NCBI GenBank assembly: GCA_905183005.1
Contig: CAJJDO010000029.1
Span: 92,091-156,090, forward strand
DNA: 64,000 bases
From: Paramecium pentaurelia
Taxonomy: Eukaryota > Ciliophora > Oligohymenophorea > Peniculida > Parameciidae
Reading direction: 5' to 3'
Each line of letters begins with the position of its first letter. Position 1 is the first letter of the stretch. The translations under genes were made by a program, and so were the position numbers. Shown in pieces: positions 33,720 through 45,500 of this stretch. The notes under the pieces were generated by a model, which saw only the letters and a program-made list of their open reading frames with translations, did not search any database and had not been told where the DNA came from.

Positions 33720-35283
33720 ATGTAGTATGTAGGGAATAATTAGTAATTTGAGATCAATACAAATGCTGTGATTGGATATGGTAGCTATGGCAAAGTATTT
33801 GAATGCTAGTCTAAATTTGGGAATTTCCCATTTTAATTATGTGCCAAAGTATATATTCAAATTAATAAAAGATCACAAGTATATATAAGGACAATAAGCA
33901 AAACTAAGAGAAAGAAATTAATAGAGAAAAAGAAATCACAGAGATTGTTTAAAAGAATAGAGATAATCAAAATCTTGTCTAAATTTATTATGTAGAGCAT
34001 ATTAAAGAAAAGTCATACCTGGTTATGATTATGGAAAGATGCTAAACTAATCTTTAAGAGGAGTGGAAATAGAAAAATATTTACTCAGAATACGAAGTTC
34101 TAGATTTTTTAAGATAATTTATGAATGGTTATAGAGCCCTTTATGATTAGAATGTTATTCACAGAGATATTAAGCCAGAAAACATTCTAATATAAAAAAT
34201 TGGTTTGTAAAAGTACTACAGATTGGCTGACTTTGGTATAGGTAGAATTTATAAATTAAATGACTTTAAATTTACAAAAGTAGGAACACCTATTTATGCA
34301 TCGCCTGAATTAAATTCATTAATTTAAGATTCTGAGCTAGATACTAAATTTGCTGCAATGAAACAAGCAAAACAAAAAAGTGTTGTTGATATTTACTCTG
34401 TATTAATCTAATATTTATTAAGCTTGGCATACTTTTACATAGTATTGTGACAGGAGGTTTTCCATTTGAGCCTATTTAAAATAAAATTGTCAAATTTTTG
34501 AATGAAATTAAAACTAAAGATTATAAACTCAAATCTAATGCAAATCCAAAATTAACAAGTTTAATTGAAAGAATGATTGTTTATGATCCATAAAGAAGAT
34601 TGACATTTGATGCTTTGTTTGATGAAGTCAATAGAATGACATAATATATGGCAAATCCAATTCCGTTACAAAGTTTTTAACCAATACCAAGTGGAAATTA
34701 ATAAGCAGCTTAAATTAAAATTTAATAATAACCTATTTAACAACAATAAATTCCTTTTTAACAATAAATTCCTTTTTAATTATAAATTCCTTTTTAATAA
34801 TAAATTCCTCCTTAACAATAAATTCCTAATTAACAATAATTTACTTTTTAACAATAAATTCCTAATTAACAATAAATTCCTCCTTAACAATAAATTTCTA
34901 ATTAACCATAATTTACCATTTAACAATAGTTTCTTCCTTAACAATAAATTCCTGGTTTGTAACCTTAAAATCCAAATAACAAAGGTACTATTATTAATTA
35001 AGAATAACTCAATATATCAAATGAAATAACCTGTTTTTTAAAAAAGGTTTTGTAAATCCATTAAAATATTTTAAATCCGCAAGTTATAAATACTTTATAG
35101 GAGTATATCTTAAACAATAAAAATTTAAGTGAAATTGGAATATTATATAATAATTTTGACAAAAATATAAATTATAACCATGAAGAAATTTAATTTTATT
35201 ACTGCTTGAAATATGGGTTATAAAATAATTCTTCTGTGATTAAAAAATCACGTGATGATCAATTAAGAGACTTATCTAATTGA
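33720..35283 (+). CDS. Protein kinase with QQQIPx hexapeptide-repeat tail, 505 aa
   Basis: Introns at 33849-33871 and 34400-34422 leave 506 codons. Kinase motifs: IGYGSYGKVFE, LCAK, VIHRDIKPENILI, ADFGIGR, GTPIYASPE (Ser for Ala in APE) and VDIYSLGILLH. The domain spans residues about 15-300 and should be active. It then carries about a dozen six-residue repeats of the type QQQIPx (see the repeat entry), followed by a 90-residue polar region ending DDQLRDLSN. Family placement beyond Ser/Thr kinase is uncertain. A frame shadow of the repeats gives a false Asn/Phe-rich ORF. ATG at 33720 is the only in-frame start upstream of the glycine loop. Confidence 0.85.
34735..34954 (+). repeat. 18 bp coding minisatellite
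   Basis: About 12 imperfect units of 18 bp with consensus CAATAAATTCCTNNTTAA. In the gene frame this reads Gln-Gln-Ile-Pro-x-Gln. Units differ mostly at the x codon (Phe, Pro, Asn) and by ATT to TTT changes. The period of exactly six codons keeps the frame whatever the copy number. Confidence 0.9.
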
Positions 35284-35391
35284 TAAAATATTATAAATTA
35301 TTAAAAATTATACAATTATTTTAGAATTTCACTATATATATTTTAATATATAAATTTAATTTTTATTTATAACAGAACAAATAGTTTCAAA

Positions 35392-37441
35392 ATGTAACGA
35401 CATCCAATGTCAATGGTTTAACCAAAATAAACAGAAGCAGAACTGTTAAATTAAATAAACTAATTAAAATCAGAACTTTCTTTCTAAGTTAATGCAAGTA
35501 ATATATATTTTCAAAGTATTTATAGATGGAAAATTATCTAAGGAACTTAATGAATGTTTAAAGCGTTTAGGAATTACTCGGGTTGATGTGATTCATCAAG
35601 ATATTAATCATTAAACAGATTTGTCTTATTTGGCACCTTTGTTTATTGTTTATGAAGATCATATAAAAAATTATGATGTCATACTTCAAAAATTAATGGA
35701 TGATTTAGCTGCTATGGATGCCAGAATATAAATGGTCAATGATGATAATACATTTCTGAGAAAATAGTTATAGGAGAAGAATGAATAATTTCTTAGATTG
35801 TATTAACAAGGAGGAGGTAGTGCAAATAATATAAAGAATGTTTTTAATGAATTAGAAAAAGATGACTTAGAGGAAAGGATAAGATTATTGAATGAGGAAA
35901 ATAGTATCTATGTCAATAAATTAAAATAATATGAAAGTCAAATATAGGATCTATAATTAAGAAATGATTAGATGTTTAGAAATGAATAATAATATTTAAA
36001 TTAATTATAGGACTTAAAATAATTGAATTAAAATTTAGAAATTGGATCAGATGATTTAAAGATTAAATTAGATATACTTGAGAATAAATTTTAAAATCAA
36101 ACTCAATTAGTAGCTATTACTGAAGAAGAGAAAACAGAATATATTCAAAGATTCAGTAAAAGTGAAAATGAAAATAAGGTTTTAAAACATTAGAATTAAA
36201 ACTTAAAATAAGAAATTGTTAATCTTTAAAACAAGGGTTAATTGAGTTAAACAGAATTATCAAAGGAATTAGAAGAGATGCATAAAAAAGAAAGAGAATT
36301 GTTTGACAAATAAGTTCATAATGAGAGAGAAATTGATTAATTAAGGGATGAAAATAGAGCATTAAAGAGAGAATTAGATTAATGTAAGAGTAATTTAGAA
36401 TAAACAATTAAAATGATGGATAATTATGAAAATAAAATTTCAATTTTATTAAAAAAAGAAGAAAATTATAAAATTTTAACTAAATAATTAAAAGAAGAAA
36501 GGGAAAATGCTGTGATGGAAAAAGATAGATATTAATTAAAAGAATAATAATTTGATTAGACTTTATAGAATTAGATGTCAAAACATAGAGAAGAAATTAT
36601 AAATATAAAAGAAAATTTTGATAAATAATCAGATAGTTTAAAAAATAGATATAAAATAATTATAGAATAAAGAGAGGATGAAATTCATAGATTGAATGAA
36701 GAAGCAAATTAAATTACTACTTTAAATGATAGATTAACAAAAGAAATAAAAAGTTTAAAAATAGAAATTACTCGTATGGAAAATGGATTAAAATCAGATA
36801 TTGAAACCAATTATTAATAAACTGATGATTTATAAAGACAAATTAGTGAATTGACAGAAAAAAATACATTATTAGAATAAAAATTAACTGATCAAGAAGC
36901 TGAATTTAGTTTAGCAAAATAATCACATGATTCCTATGTTAAAACTTTAACAAATAATAATGCTGATCTAAAATAAAATTTAGAACATACTAGATCTGAA
37001 TTAACTAGTAGAACATAAGAATTATCTACATAAAAAGGCAAAATAAATTCATTAACTAGATAATGTTAAAACTAATTAGAGGAACTTGCAAAAACAAAAA
37101 GACATTATGAATCAAGATTAGAATAGATATAAGATGACTATACTTATAAAATAAAGAATCTTTAATTATAAATGGAAGATGCTATTAATAGGGAGAGATA
37201 AAGTAGAGAAAAATCAGTTAAATTATTATAAGATTATGATAAAATTGAAGAAAAGCTTAAAGTAGAATATAATTCCAGAATTTCAGAATTAGAAACAACA
37301 ATTAATAATTTAAAGAGCATGAATCATCAATTAACATTAAAGTAAATTTTTATTTTATTTTTTAGATTAAATGAAATAAGAAATGTTTCATACATGAACA
37401 AAGTCGAAAATTCAACACTAAGGAAAGGATAAATTAATTGA
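35392..37441 (+). CDS. Large coiled-coil protein, possibly centrosomal, 668 aa
   Basis: Two introns (19 nt near 35500 and 24 nt near 37341) leave 669 codons. After an N-terminal segment of about 45 residues comes KELNECLKRLGITRVDV and DLSYLAPLFIVYEDHIKNYD, then an almost unbroken coiled coil from residue 90 to the end. The non-coil N-terminus followed by a rod resembles centriole distal-appendage proteins such as CEP89, but this is an impression that needs a profile search. No signal peptide, no ATPase motif. It lies 85 bp upstream of another coiled-coil gene on the same strand. Confidence 0.78.
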
Positions 37442-37526
37442 ACTTATCTTATTAATTATAAACAATAATTCATTTCTAAATTGTAATATTGAAACAATAA
37501 AATTTCAATAAATTTATTATTTATAA

Positions 37527-38733
37527 ATGAAATTTTCTAGTAAATCTCCAACTAAAACTGTTAAATAACAAGCATCAATATCCCCTAGCCAAGTTTAAAA
37601 AAAAGTGACTCATAATTATGTTGAAAAAACACTTGTTAATAAAGAAGTTGAATATTGGAAGTTTAAATATATGGAACTAGAACAATTCTGTTAGGGAAAA
37701 TAATCATATGAAAAATTAGAAAATGAGTTGTAAATTTGGAAATCTAAATATTAACAATTAACTCTGAGAGTAAATATTATATATTTCAAAGGCAAGAGTA
37801 GCAAAAGGTTCAGAGTTAATTATCCAGGAATATTAAAGTAGAATATAAGAATTAAATTAGTAATTTAATAGTAATAATTACAACTCAAATGTTACTTTTA
37901 GTCCATCTAAAAGGTCTGAACAAACTAAATAAAATGAATTGCAAAATAAGATTGATCAATAATAAAATGAGATAAAATCATTATAAAATTAGATAGAAGA
38001 ATTAAAATAATAATCCAAATAGCATACAAAACGTGACATAATTACTACAACAAATAACAGCAATTACTAATCTTAAAATATGTTCGCTAATTCTTCATCC
38101 TTAAATTAATAATATATTCAATAAACTATGAGACTTGAATTAGAATTAAAAAATATTGAATTAGAAAATTAGAGTCTTTAAGAATAGATACAATTCTATT
38201 AAAATAACTTAGACAATTAATCAAAAATTATAGACCAATAAAAATTACATATTAATTAATTAGAATAAAATTTAGCATCTGAAAAGTTGAAATAGTTGAA
38301 ATTGATGGATTAAAATGCAATAAATCTAAAAGAATAGGAAATTAAAAAATATTAAGGTATTATAATCATTTAGTTTAGAGGAAATATTTATATTAAGTTC
38401 AAAGTTAAGAGAATGTGAAAAATTAAAAAGATAAGAACTCAATTAAAAAGATGAGCATTATTAAGAAATTATTTCTTAATTAAAATTGCAAATTCATAAT
38501 TAAATTTAAAGTGGAGAAATGAGATTGAGTACTCTATAAGTACAAATAATTATTTATGATAGAATATCTTGTAAGATAAATAACTAAATTCATCTTTTGG
38601 AAGAATAAATAATGATTTTTATTAATAATAAAATACAAATCAGTCAGATAAAGTAATTGTAAGACTTGATTCGGAAATGAAAAATTTAAAGTCTCTTATA
38701 AATGAAGATAATAATAAACAAAGATTTTTCTGA
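37527..38733 (+). CDS. Coiled-coil protein, 379 aa
   Basis: Three introns (22, 22 and 23 nt) leave 380 codons from ATG at 37527 to TGA at 38731-38733. N-terminal 30 residues are Ser/Lys/Pro-rich (SSKSPTKT; SISPSQV), then VNKEVEYWKFKYMELEQF and a long Gln/Glu/Leu/Asn coiled coil. A less structured, Ser/Asn-rich segment near residue 100 (SNVTFSPSKR) carries a possible SP phosphorylation site. It probably works in the cytoskeleton or basal body, by composition and by its neighbour. No family recognised. Confidence 0.75.
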
Positions 38734-39418
38734 ATTACTATTTTTATATTTATTGGTTTCAAATTTTAATATTTAATTATATTTTTTGATTCCATATTTT
38801 ATAGTTTCTTCCTATTTTAATACTTTTAATAAAATATAGACAGAAAATTTAATAATAAAAATTAAAAATTAGTATATTAAATTTATAATCTTTCTGAAAA
38901 TCAAATTTATTAGAATTTTAATTACCTGTTAAAGAATTTAAGCTAAGAATAGGTCAAATTTTTTGAATAATGATAAAATAATTAATAATTATCTGTATAT
39001 TCTTAAATAAATAAAGAACTTGAAATATATATTTAATAATTTATATATTCTATATTGTACTTATAATAATCTTTATTTATGTTTTAATAAACCCTGTAGA
39101 TATTTCAAGTAATTTGTAAAAGAGCATTAATAGTAATATGTTAATACATGAGAATATTATAATATATAAGTAAATTACTTTCTGTCAAAAATGGTTAATG
39201 AAATTAGATTATATAATGAAGTAAAAGATTATAAGTGTAATTTATATCTAAAAGACAGAATTAATGATGCTACCATTTGTTATTTTGTAATGCTTTTGTT
39301 ATTTTAATCTTTATAAACATAATATGTAGTATAAAGATTAGAAGTAATGATAGAAATTGCATTTAAGTCTCTTCTTTTTAGAAAGATATTTTCATTGAAT
39401 AAATAATATTTTGAAAAA
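38734..39418. other. Intergenic, with in-frame extension upstream of the next gene
   Basis: 38734-39190 is AT-rich and non-coding in appearance. From 39191 an ATG opens a frame that runs uninterrupted into the next gene (MVNEIRLYNEVKDYKCN). I prefer the later ATG at 39419 because it starts a signal peptide, but this 76-residue extension or a separate upstream exon cannot be excluded. Confidence 0.4.
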
Positions 39419-41249
39419 ATGTTATTGATATTTCTATTCTTTTTGATTCAATGGATCAACTGCTGGAATGTTATAACTTCAAAAAAAATAATTGAGCCAA
39501 TTAATAATGATAATTTTATTATGGAGGATGATTATCTGATAGTATCAAATGGAAGCTACTTATTAAAATATGAAGGTTTATAGGGATATAGAAAATTACA
39601 TATGATATTTGATGCTAAGGCAAATTTAAGTTAAGTGGAGATATTGCTTAAGGTAAATGGAATTAAGAGAAACTTTCTTGTTGTAGAAAAAGATTTTAAG
39701 GAATTTCATATTGAATTTGAGCACTAAGCTGCAGATATAAAAATATAGTTTAATTTTGGTGAATAGATCTAATTTTCAATAAGGAACTTCAATTTATTTA
39801 TTGAAGAATGCCCTAAGAATTGCAAATATTGCTTATCTGGATATTGTGATCTTGAAATATTGGATTAATGTGAGAAATTAAGATATAAAAATTAGTGTGT
39901 GGATGAATGCCCAAAAGGATACATATCTGAGTTCAGAGAATGCATAAAGACAAGTATATTATTAAAAATATTGAGGTTTAAATTAGTTGGGTTTAAATTA
40001 AATGTCTATAGACAATGATATTGGATAAACCAAGAAATTTGGAGAAAGTTAAGAATTACATATTGATTTTGGATAAAATTTTGTAGGATGGATGGAAATT
40101 GTGTTTAATTGTTATGGGAAATAATAGGATCACTATAATTCAATTCTAAAGATATTTAAAGAAAATGCTCAACCTGAATTAATTCATCCCTTTTTACCTA
40201 TTTATTATAATACATAGTCATATAAACAGTGTAAGTAAAGGTTTGAATTAGATTGCATATAAGTGAAAGGTTACTTAAAGATGGAATTTTAAGAATAAAA
40301 TACAATTACTATATATAGTTATTCAAAAAATGTTGAGAATACTGGATTTTGGAATATTGATGAGATTAAACTTTATGATAAAGAAATAAAATATTATGAA
40401 TGCACAATTAATGAATGTGAATCTTGTTCTTTTAATTAAGTATGTAGCCAATGTAAGGTAAATTTATATTTATATGAAAATTAATGTGTTAAATAATGTC
40501 CATACTTTACAATTAAAAAAGATGGTAAATGCATAAAAATAGATGAAGAATAAAAAGGTACTCTCTTTTATTATCTTTAGATGTTAGTTTTATAATAAAA
40601 TTGGATTCACCTTTTTAGGAATTATTATCTATTTTTGGTTAGAAGACTTTTGATATGAAAGAATAAATAAGCTTTCGATATGAAAATGGAACTACATATA
40701 TCGGTGGTGGATTGAAAGATAATTGGCGAAGGACAACTTTTACAAAATAATTAAATCTTGGGAAACATTACTCGATTAGATTAATGTTTAATTTATCAAT
40801 AGAGAATTCTACTTCAGAATTAGATTGCTTTACTTATACGATAGATGGAAAAACCTATCTTGTACATAAGAATGTATCTTATATTGATCATCCACTTTAT
40901 CATAATAAGAATATACTTAATCTGAATTTAGGATGCAAAATCTCGAATAATGGTAGATGTGTAATCTCTAATTATTATTTTATGACAATGAAAGTAATAA
41001 TCTTAAAAAATTTAGTGTTCTCCTCTATGTCTTTAATGTGTGGGTCCACTTCAATCTGATTGCAAAGCATATCAAAAGGATATTGATAAATTTGACTATT
41101 AAAAATAAAAGTGTCTAGAAGGTTACTATTTAGATGACTATGGATGTATCAAATGTTCAGTTGGTTGTCTGATTTGTGAAACTTACAATAAGTGTTTAAA
41201 ATGTAAAGACGATAAAGATGGAGAGTTTTATTGTTTACCTTACATATGA
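39419..41249 (+). CDS. Secreted cysteine-rich growth-factor-receptor-like protein, about 575 aa
   Basis: Starts with a signal peptide (MLLIFLFFLIQWINCW). A lectin-like beta domain with few cysteines is followed by clusters such as CPKNCKYCLSGYCD, CESCSFNQVCSQC and, at the end, CSPLCLQC and CSVGCLICETYNKCLKC. This CxxC-spaced pattern is the furin/GFR-type repeat common in ciliate surface proteins. The beta domain plus Cys cluster unit appears twice. Introns: one of 58 nt near 39952 (longer than usual and less sure), one of 23 nt near 40557 and one of 22 nt near 40999. No membrane span at the C-terminus, so it may be secreted. It resembles the first part of the much larger gene at 42519. Confidence 0.78.
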
Positions 41250-41349
41250 TTTTGTTAATTTTGATTATTTATTTTAAACCTATTTGTATTTTTTAATATT
41301 TATTAAGGTATATAAAAATAATAAAAAATAAGTAAAATAAATAAGACAT

Positions 41350-42163
41350 TCATTTTTTATTATTACTAAATATTTTATTGTTAATTCTAAGATAACTTTG
41401 ATATTTGATAGCAGGTTACTTAATATTTCTATCTGTATTTTGAGGGGATAAATAAGATGGCAAGGATAAGGCTGAATTCTTGTGAACATCACTTAAATTC
41501 AATTTAAGTTAGGATTGTATCATGGAAGATGTATTTGAATTGCTAACATAATGTTAATGTATAGGTGGTAGTGTTTTCCTTTCATTTGTTTATTTCTTAT
41601 ATGGTTTAGGTTATAATTATTCATCACTCATTTATTAATCTTAGTTATATTGATGATTGAGCTAAATCAATTAAGATAATAGTTTTGATCTCTTTTCCAC
41701 TGTTAATCTATGATTCTAGGTAATGAATGATGACTTACATTGATTTAGAATTGCAGAGCATTTCTATCTTAACAATAAGAAAGATATCTCAATAATCTAA
41801 CAAAGTCAGTAGAGTAATAATTGGATTCTTTTGCTTATTCTCTCATTTTCCTCATCATTTCTCTAAATGCTAAATAAGTAAGATATATTACATTATGTTG
41901 CTTATTCATCATAAATAACATGTTTAAACTCTTCTAATTCAATAGATTCTATATTAATTAGACATGTAAGTACTGTTATTATCTTTGTCTGCCTTTTCAA
42001 AAAAGCCCCTTAACAAATTAATATTTATTGGATATCCATTTTTTAGAAACATGGAGTATAATTCTTCAATTTCTAGTGTTTCTTATTAATAAATATGAGT
42101 AAATATACTTGATTAATCCCTGTCAATTAAACGAAATGTATTAGTTACAACATTATCATTCAT
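41350..42163 (-). CDS. EF-hand calcium-binding protein, 238 aa
   Basis: Four introns (42082-42108, 41949-41973, 41870-41891, 41716-41738) leave 239 codons. The first EF-hand loop reads DRDQSKTLEIEEL and the second DKDNNKSIELEEF; both have Asp at positions 1 and 3 and Glu at 12, so both should bind calcium. Introns cut each loop just before its seventh position. The C-terminal 110 residues are Ser/Gln/Pro-rich and unstructured. ATG at 42163 gives MNDNVVTNTFRL; a missing 5' exon is possible because the start is very close to the first loop. Role beyond calcium sensing unknown. Confidence 0.8.
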
Positions 42164-42518
42164 AATTTCACGTTATGACTTCAAATACTGTAATTTAACT
42201 TTTGATTGGCATCGAGAATTAAACCAAGATTTGGATTGGACTGAATGAAGTATTTAATCTGATGGAGGTAATATCATTAAAAATATTATTTGAAGATGTA
42301 TTTTAATATAAAAATATAAAAATTAATTAACTAAATGATGTAAAGTGAGTAGACTATATTGATTAGTGGTTTATGATGATGACATTGATTATAATATTGA
42401 CAACAGAATTTATCAAAATAATATTAGTATATCTCTGTATATTCATGTAATATGGATTTATTTATATATATAAAACATAATCAAATAGATGTAATTCCTA
42501 GTTTTATCAGTTGTTATA
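42164..42518. other. Divergent intergenic region
   Basis: 355 bp between the EF-hand gene and the giant surface-protein gene. No element recognised. Confidence 0.45.
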
Positions 42519-45500
42519 ATGAAAATTCATTGTGGTACTAGTTATCATCCAATCCTTAGGTTGGGAACTTTATCTATCCGAATTGATGGATAGTTCAACA
42601 TTTCACTTATGGAGAAACTCCAACAACATTCCTTCATCGAATTTACTTCTAGTTTGTGATTTATAACCGACACTCAATTCAAAAATCTTACAGGGAGATG
42701 TTTCCTTAACTCGTAGTATCTTGATGTCTGCTTCCAGGGGATTTAGTAAAATAAGAATCAGTTTTGATATCTATTATTTGGGTTAATGGAATCTTGCAGA
42801 GGCTATCACAGTATATGCTAATAGTTTATTGGTGCATTATGAAAATCCTAAAACTAGTGAATTATAAGACTATCCTATGAGATATTGTATATAAAGACCA
42901 TTTGGAAAATCAAATTCTGAGAAAATCTCAAGAATAGATCAAACGATATCATTTAATGATGCTCAATTAAATATTGAAATTGTTCATGAATAATTTACAA
43001 TTGGTTCAACTAGTGATTATGGAATAACAAATTTTGTATTATAAGTTTTTTATTGTGATGATCTTTGTGAAGAATGTGATGAATATTAATGTTTGACATG
43101 TAAATTAGGATATGAATTAATAAAATCATAATGCAAATGTGATCCAACTTAAAAATTTTCATTTTACAATCCAAATTTATAATGTGTAGATTAATGTCCA
43201 ATAGATCATGTACCTGATGAGAATGGTGTTTGTTAGATAGCAATAATAAATAATATCTATATGGATTTGGAATAGGATATTTTTAATATTTACAAATTCT
43301 AATACATTCCCGATAAATATTTTAGTAATATATAATTGATGACGCAAACAATTGGAAGTAAGAGTGTAGCTGGAATGTTTGGGAATACAGATAAAATTGT
43401 TTATAATGATATTCTATTACCTGCAAATGGAAAATATGAGATGAAATTTACATTGTATATGACTGGTAGAGTTTTCGGTTTTGTTTAAGAGGAAATAATT
43501 ATTAAATTCAATTAGTTTGTTGTAGCCAAGATAACTGATTTTCAAACAGTTTTTTTTAATTCCTATTTCAAACAGTAAAATAGAGTTTTACCTAAAGAAA
43601 TATGTAATACTCCATTATATTAACAATGTAAATTATAAACAATTTACATGACGTTTGATCTTTCAGAAACAATAAATGAAATAGAATTCAGTTCTAAATT
43701 TACTTTAAATTAGCCTGAAAGAAAATGGGGAATCAGAGATTTTATTGTGAATCAATATTCAATATCAAGTAATTAAATAAGTTGTTTAAATAATTGTTAA
43801 ACTTGTTAATTCAAAACACCAGATATCTGTTTGTCTTGTGGAGGTAGTAAATATTTATTTAAAGGAATGTGTATCGATAAATGTCCAGATTACACAAATA
43901 CAATTGGAAATGTTTGTGTAGATTCATAAATGGTAAATGTTAATTAAGAGTATTTAATTAATATGTTTCATGATTTAAATCATTACTATATAGAATCTTA
44001 TTCAAATAAATTAAATTTGAGATCTTACTCTTATTTTATGAATAAAATAATTTTAGGAGGACTTAATTTATGGAGTAATGAATAAGTGATACATAGATTA
44101 AGATACAAAAAACCATTCTATAGAATAAAAGTAGAATTTATGTTAGTATTCATTGATTCTAAGAACAATCAAATATAATTTAGAACAAGTGTTAATTCTG
44201 AAGTTTCTACATATTCTATGTTTGGTAGTGGAATTTCAGTGGGTAATTAAGTAGGTTAAAATGAAATTGAAGTAATTTAGAGTGTAAGTTATATGAAATC
44301 ATTTTAATCAACTGATGAATTATCAGTGTAATTACATTGTATTAGAAGTATTGATAGTGAAGCATATTGTGGAATATATGATTATAGAATAATAATTTGG
44401 ACTTGCTAAGATTATTGTAAATAATGTGATGATAATGGAAATTGTTTGAATTCAATAAATACATTAAGTACTGATATTAATGGATGTAAATTGGGATATT
44501 TTATGGATGATAATGGAGAATGTAGTGTTTGTAATATTGGATGTAATAGTTGTAATGGAGCATTAGAATGCATTACTTGTAAAGATGGATATGAATTGAG
44601 AAATAATATATGTTATTGTTCTATTTTAAAGGATGTGATTCAATATTGTTCATAAAGTAATTGCTTTCATAATTGTCAGACCTGTTTAAATAATTAGATA
44701 GATGTTGGTGTAATACGTCCAAAACATCCAAAAAATTGTTTATCTTGTGATGAATCAAAAAACTTATGGTTGAATGTTAATTAATGTATATGTTTAGATG
44801 GATATTATATGGAGAATTTTAGTTGTTATTTATGTTATCCAACTTGTAGAAAGTGTTAAGATAGAGCTAGAGATTGTTTAACTTGTATTCCAGGATAATA
44901 TAGAGTATTAGAATCATCTAATTGTGAATGTTAAACTGGTTATTTTCAAGAAGATAATGATTTAATTTGTTCTAAATGTTCAGATTTATGTCAAAAATGC
45001 TAATTTACAAAAGATCAATGTAGTTAATGTTATCCTATTCACAATAGAATAACTTAAAATGATACTTGTATTTGTATGGATGGTTATTATGATGTTGGAT
45101 AATTGATATGTCAAAGTATTTATTACTCCTTAAATAATTAGAATGTCCTAATTCATGTAAAACTTGTCTAAATGATAATATTTGTACATCATGTTATGAT
45201 GATCAATTTAGAATCATGAGTATTAATAATTAAACTTGTATATGTAAATCTGGATATTTTTAACAATCATCTGATATTTGTAGATGTATACTTATATTTA
45301 TAAATATTAGAGTGTCATTTATCCTGTTTGGAATGTTCTAATAATACTAATTAATCATGTACTAGATGTTCTAATACCAGAGAACCTTAAATTACAAATA
45401 ATGTTCTTTAGTTTTCCTGCAAATGTAGAAGAGGATATTATGAATCTAATGATAAGTAATGCTTAAGTTGTAATGACTATATAAATCCTCCAATTACACA

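Noticed and set aside
34691..35029. ORF with repeated NNKFLF motif.
   Set aside because: It is a frame-shifted reading of the QQQIPx repeats and lacks any link to the kinase frame.
41280..41492. 70-codon minus-strand ORF (MMFTRIQPYPCH).
   Set aside because: It overlaps the 3' end of the EF-hand gene in another frame; the EF-hand frame is supported by two loops and four introns.
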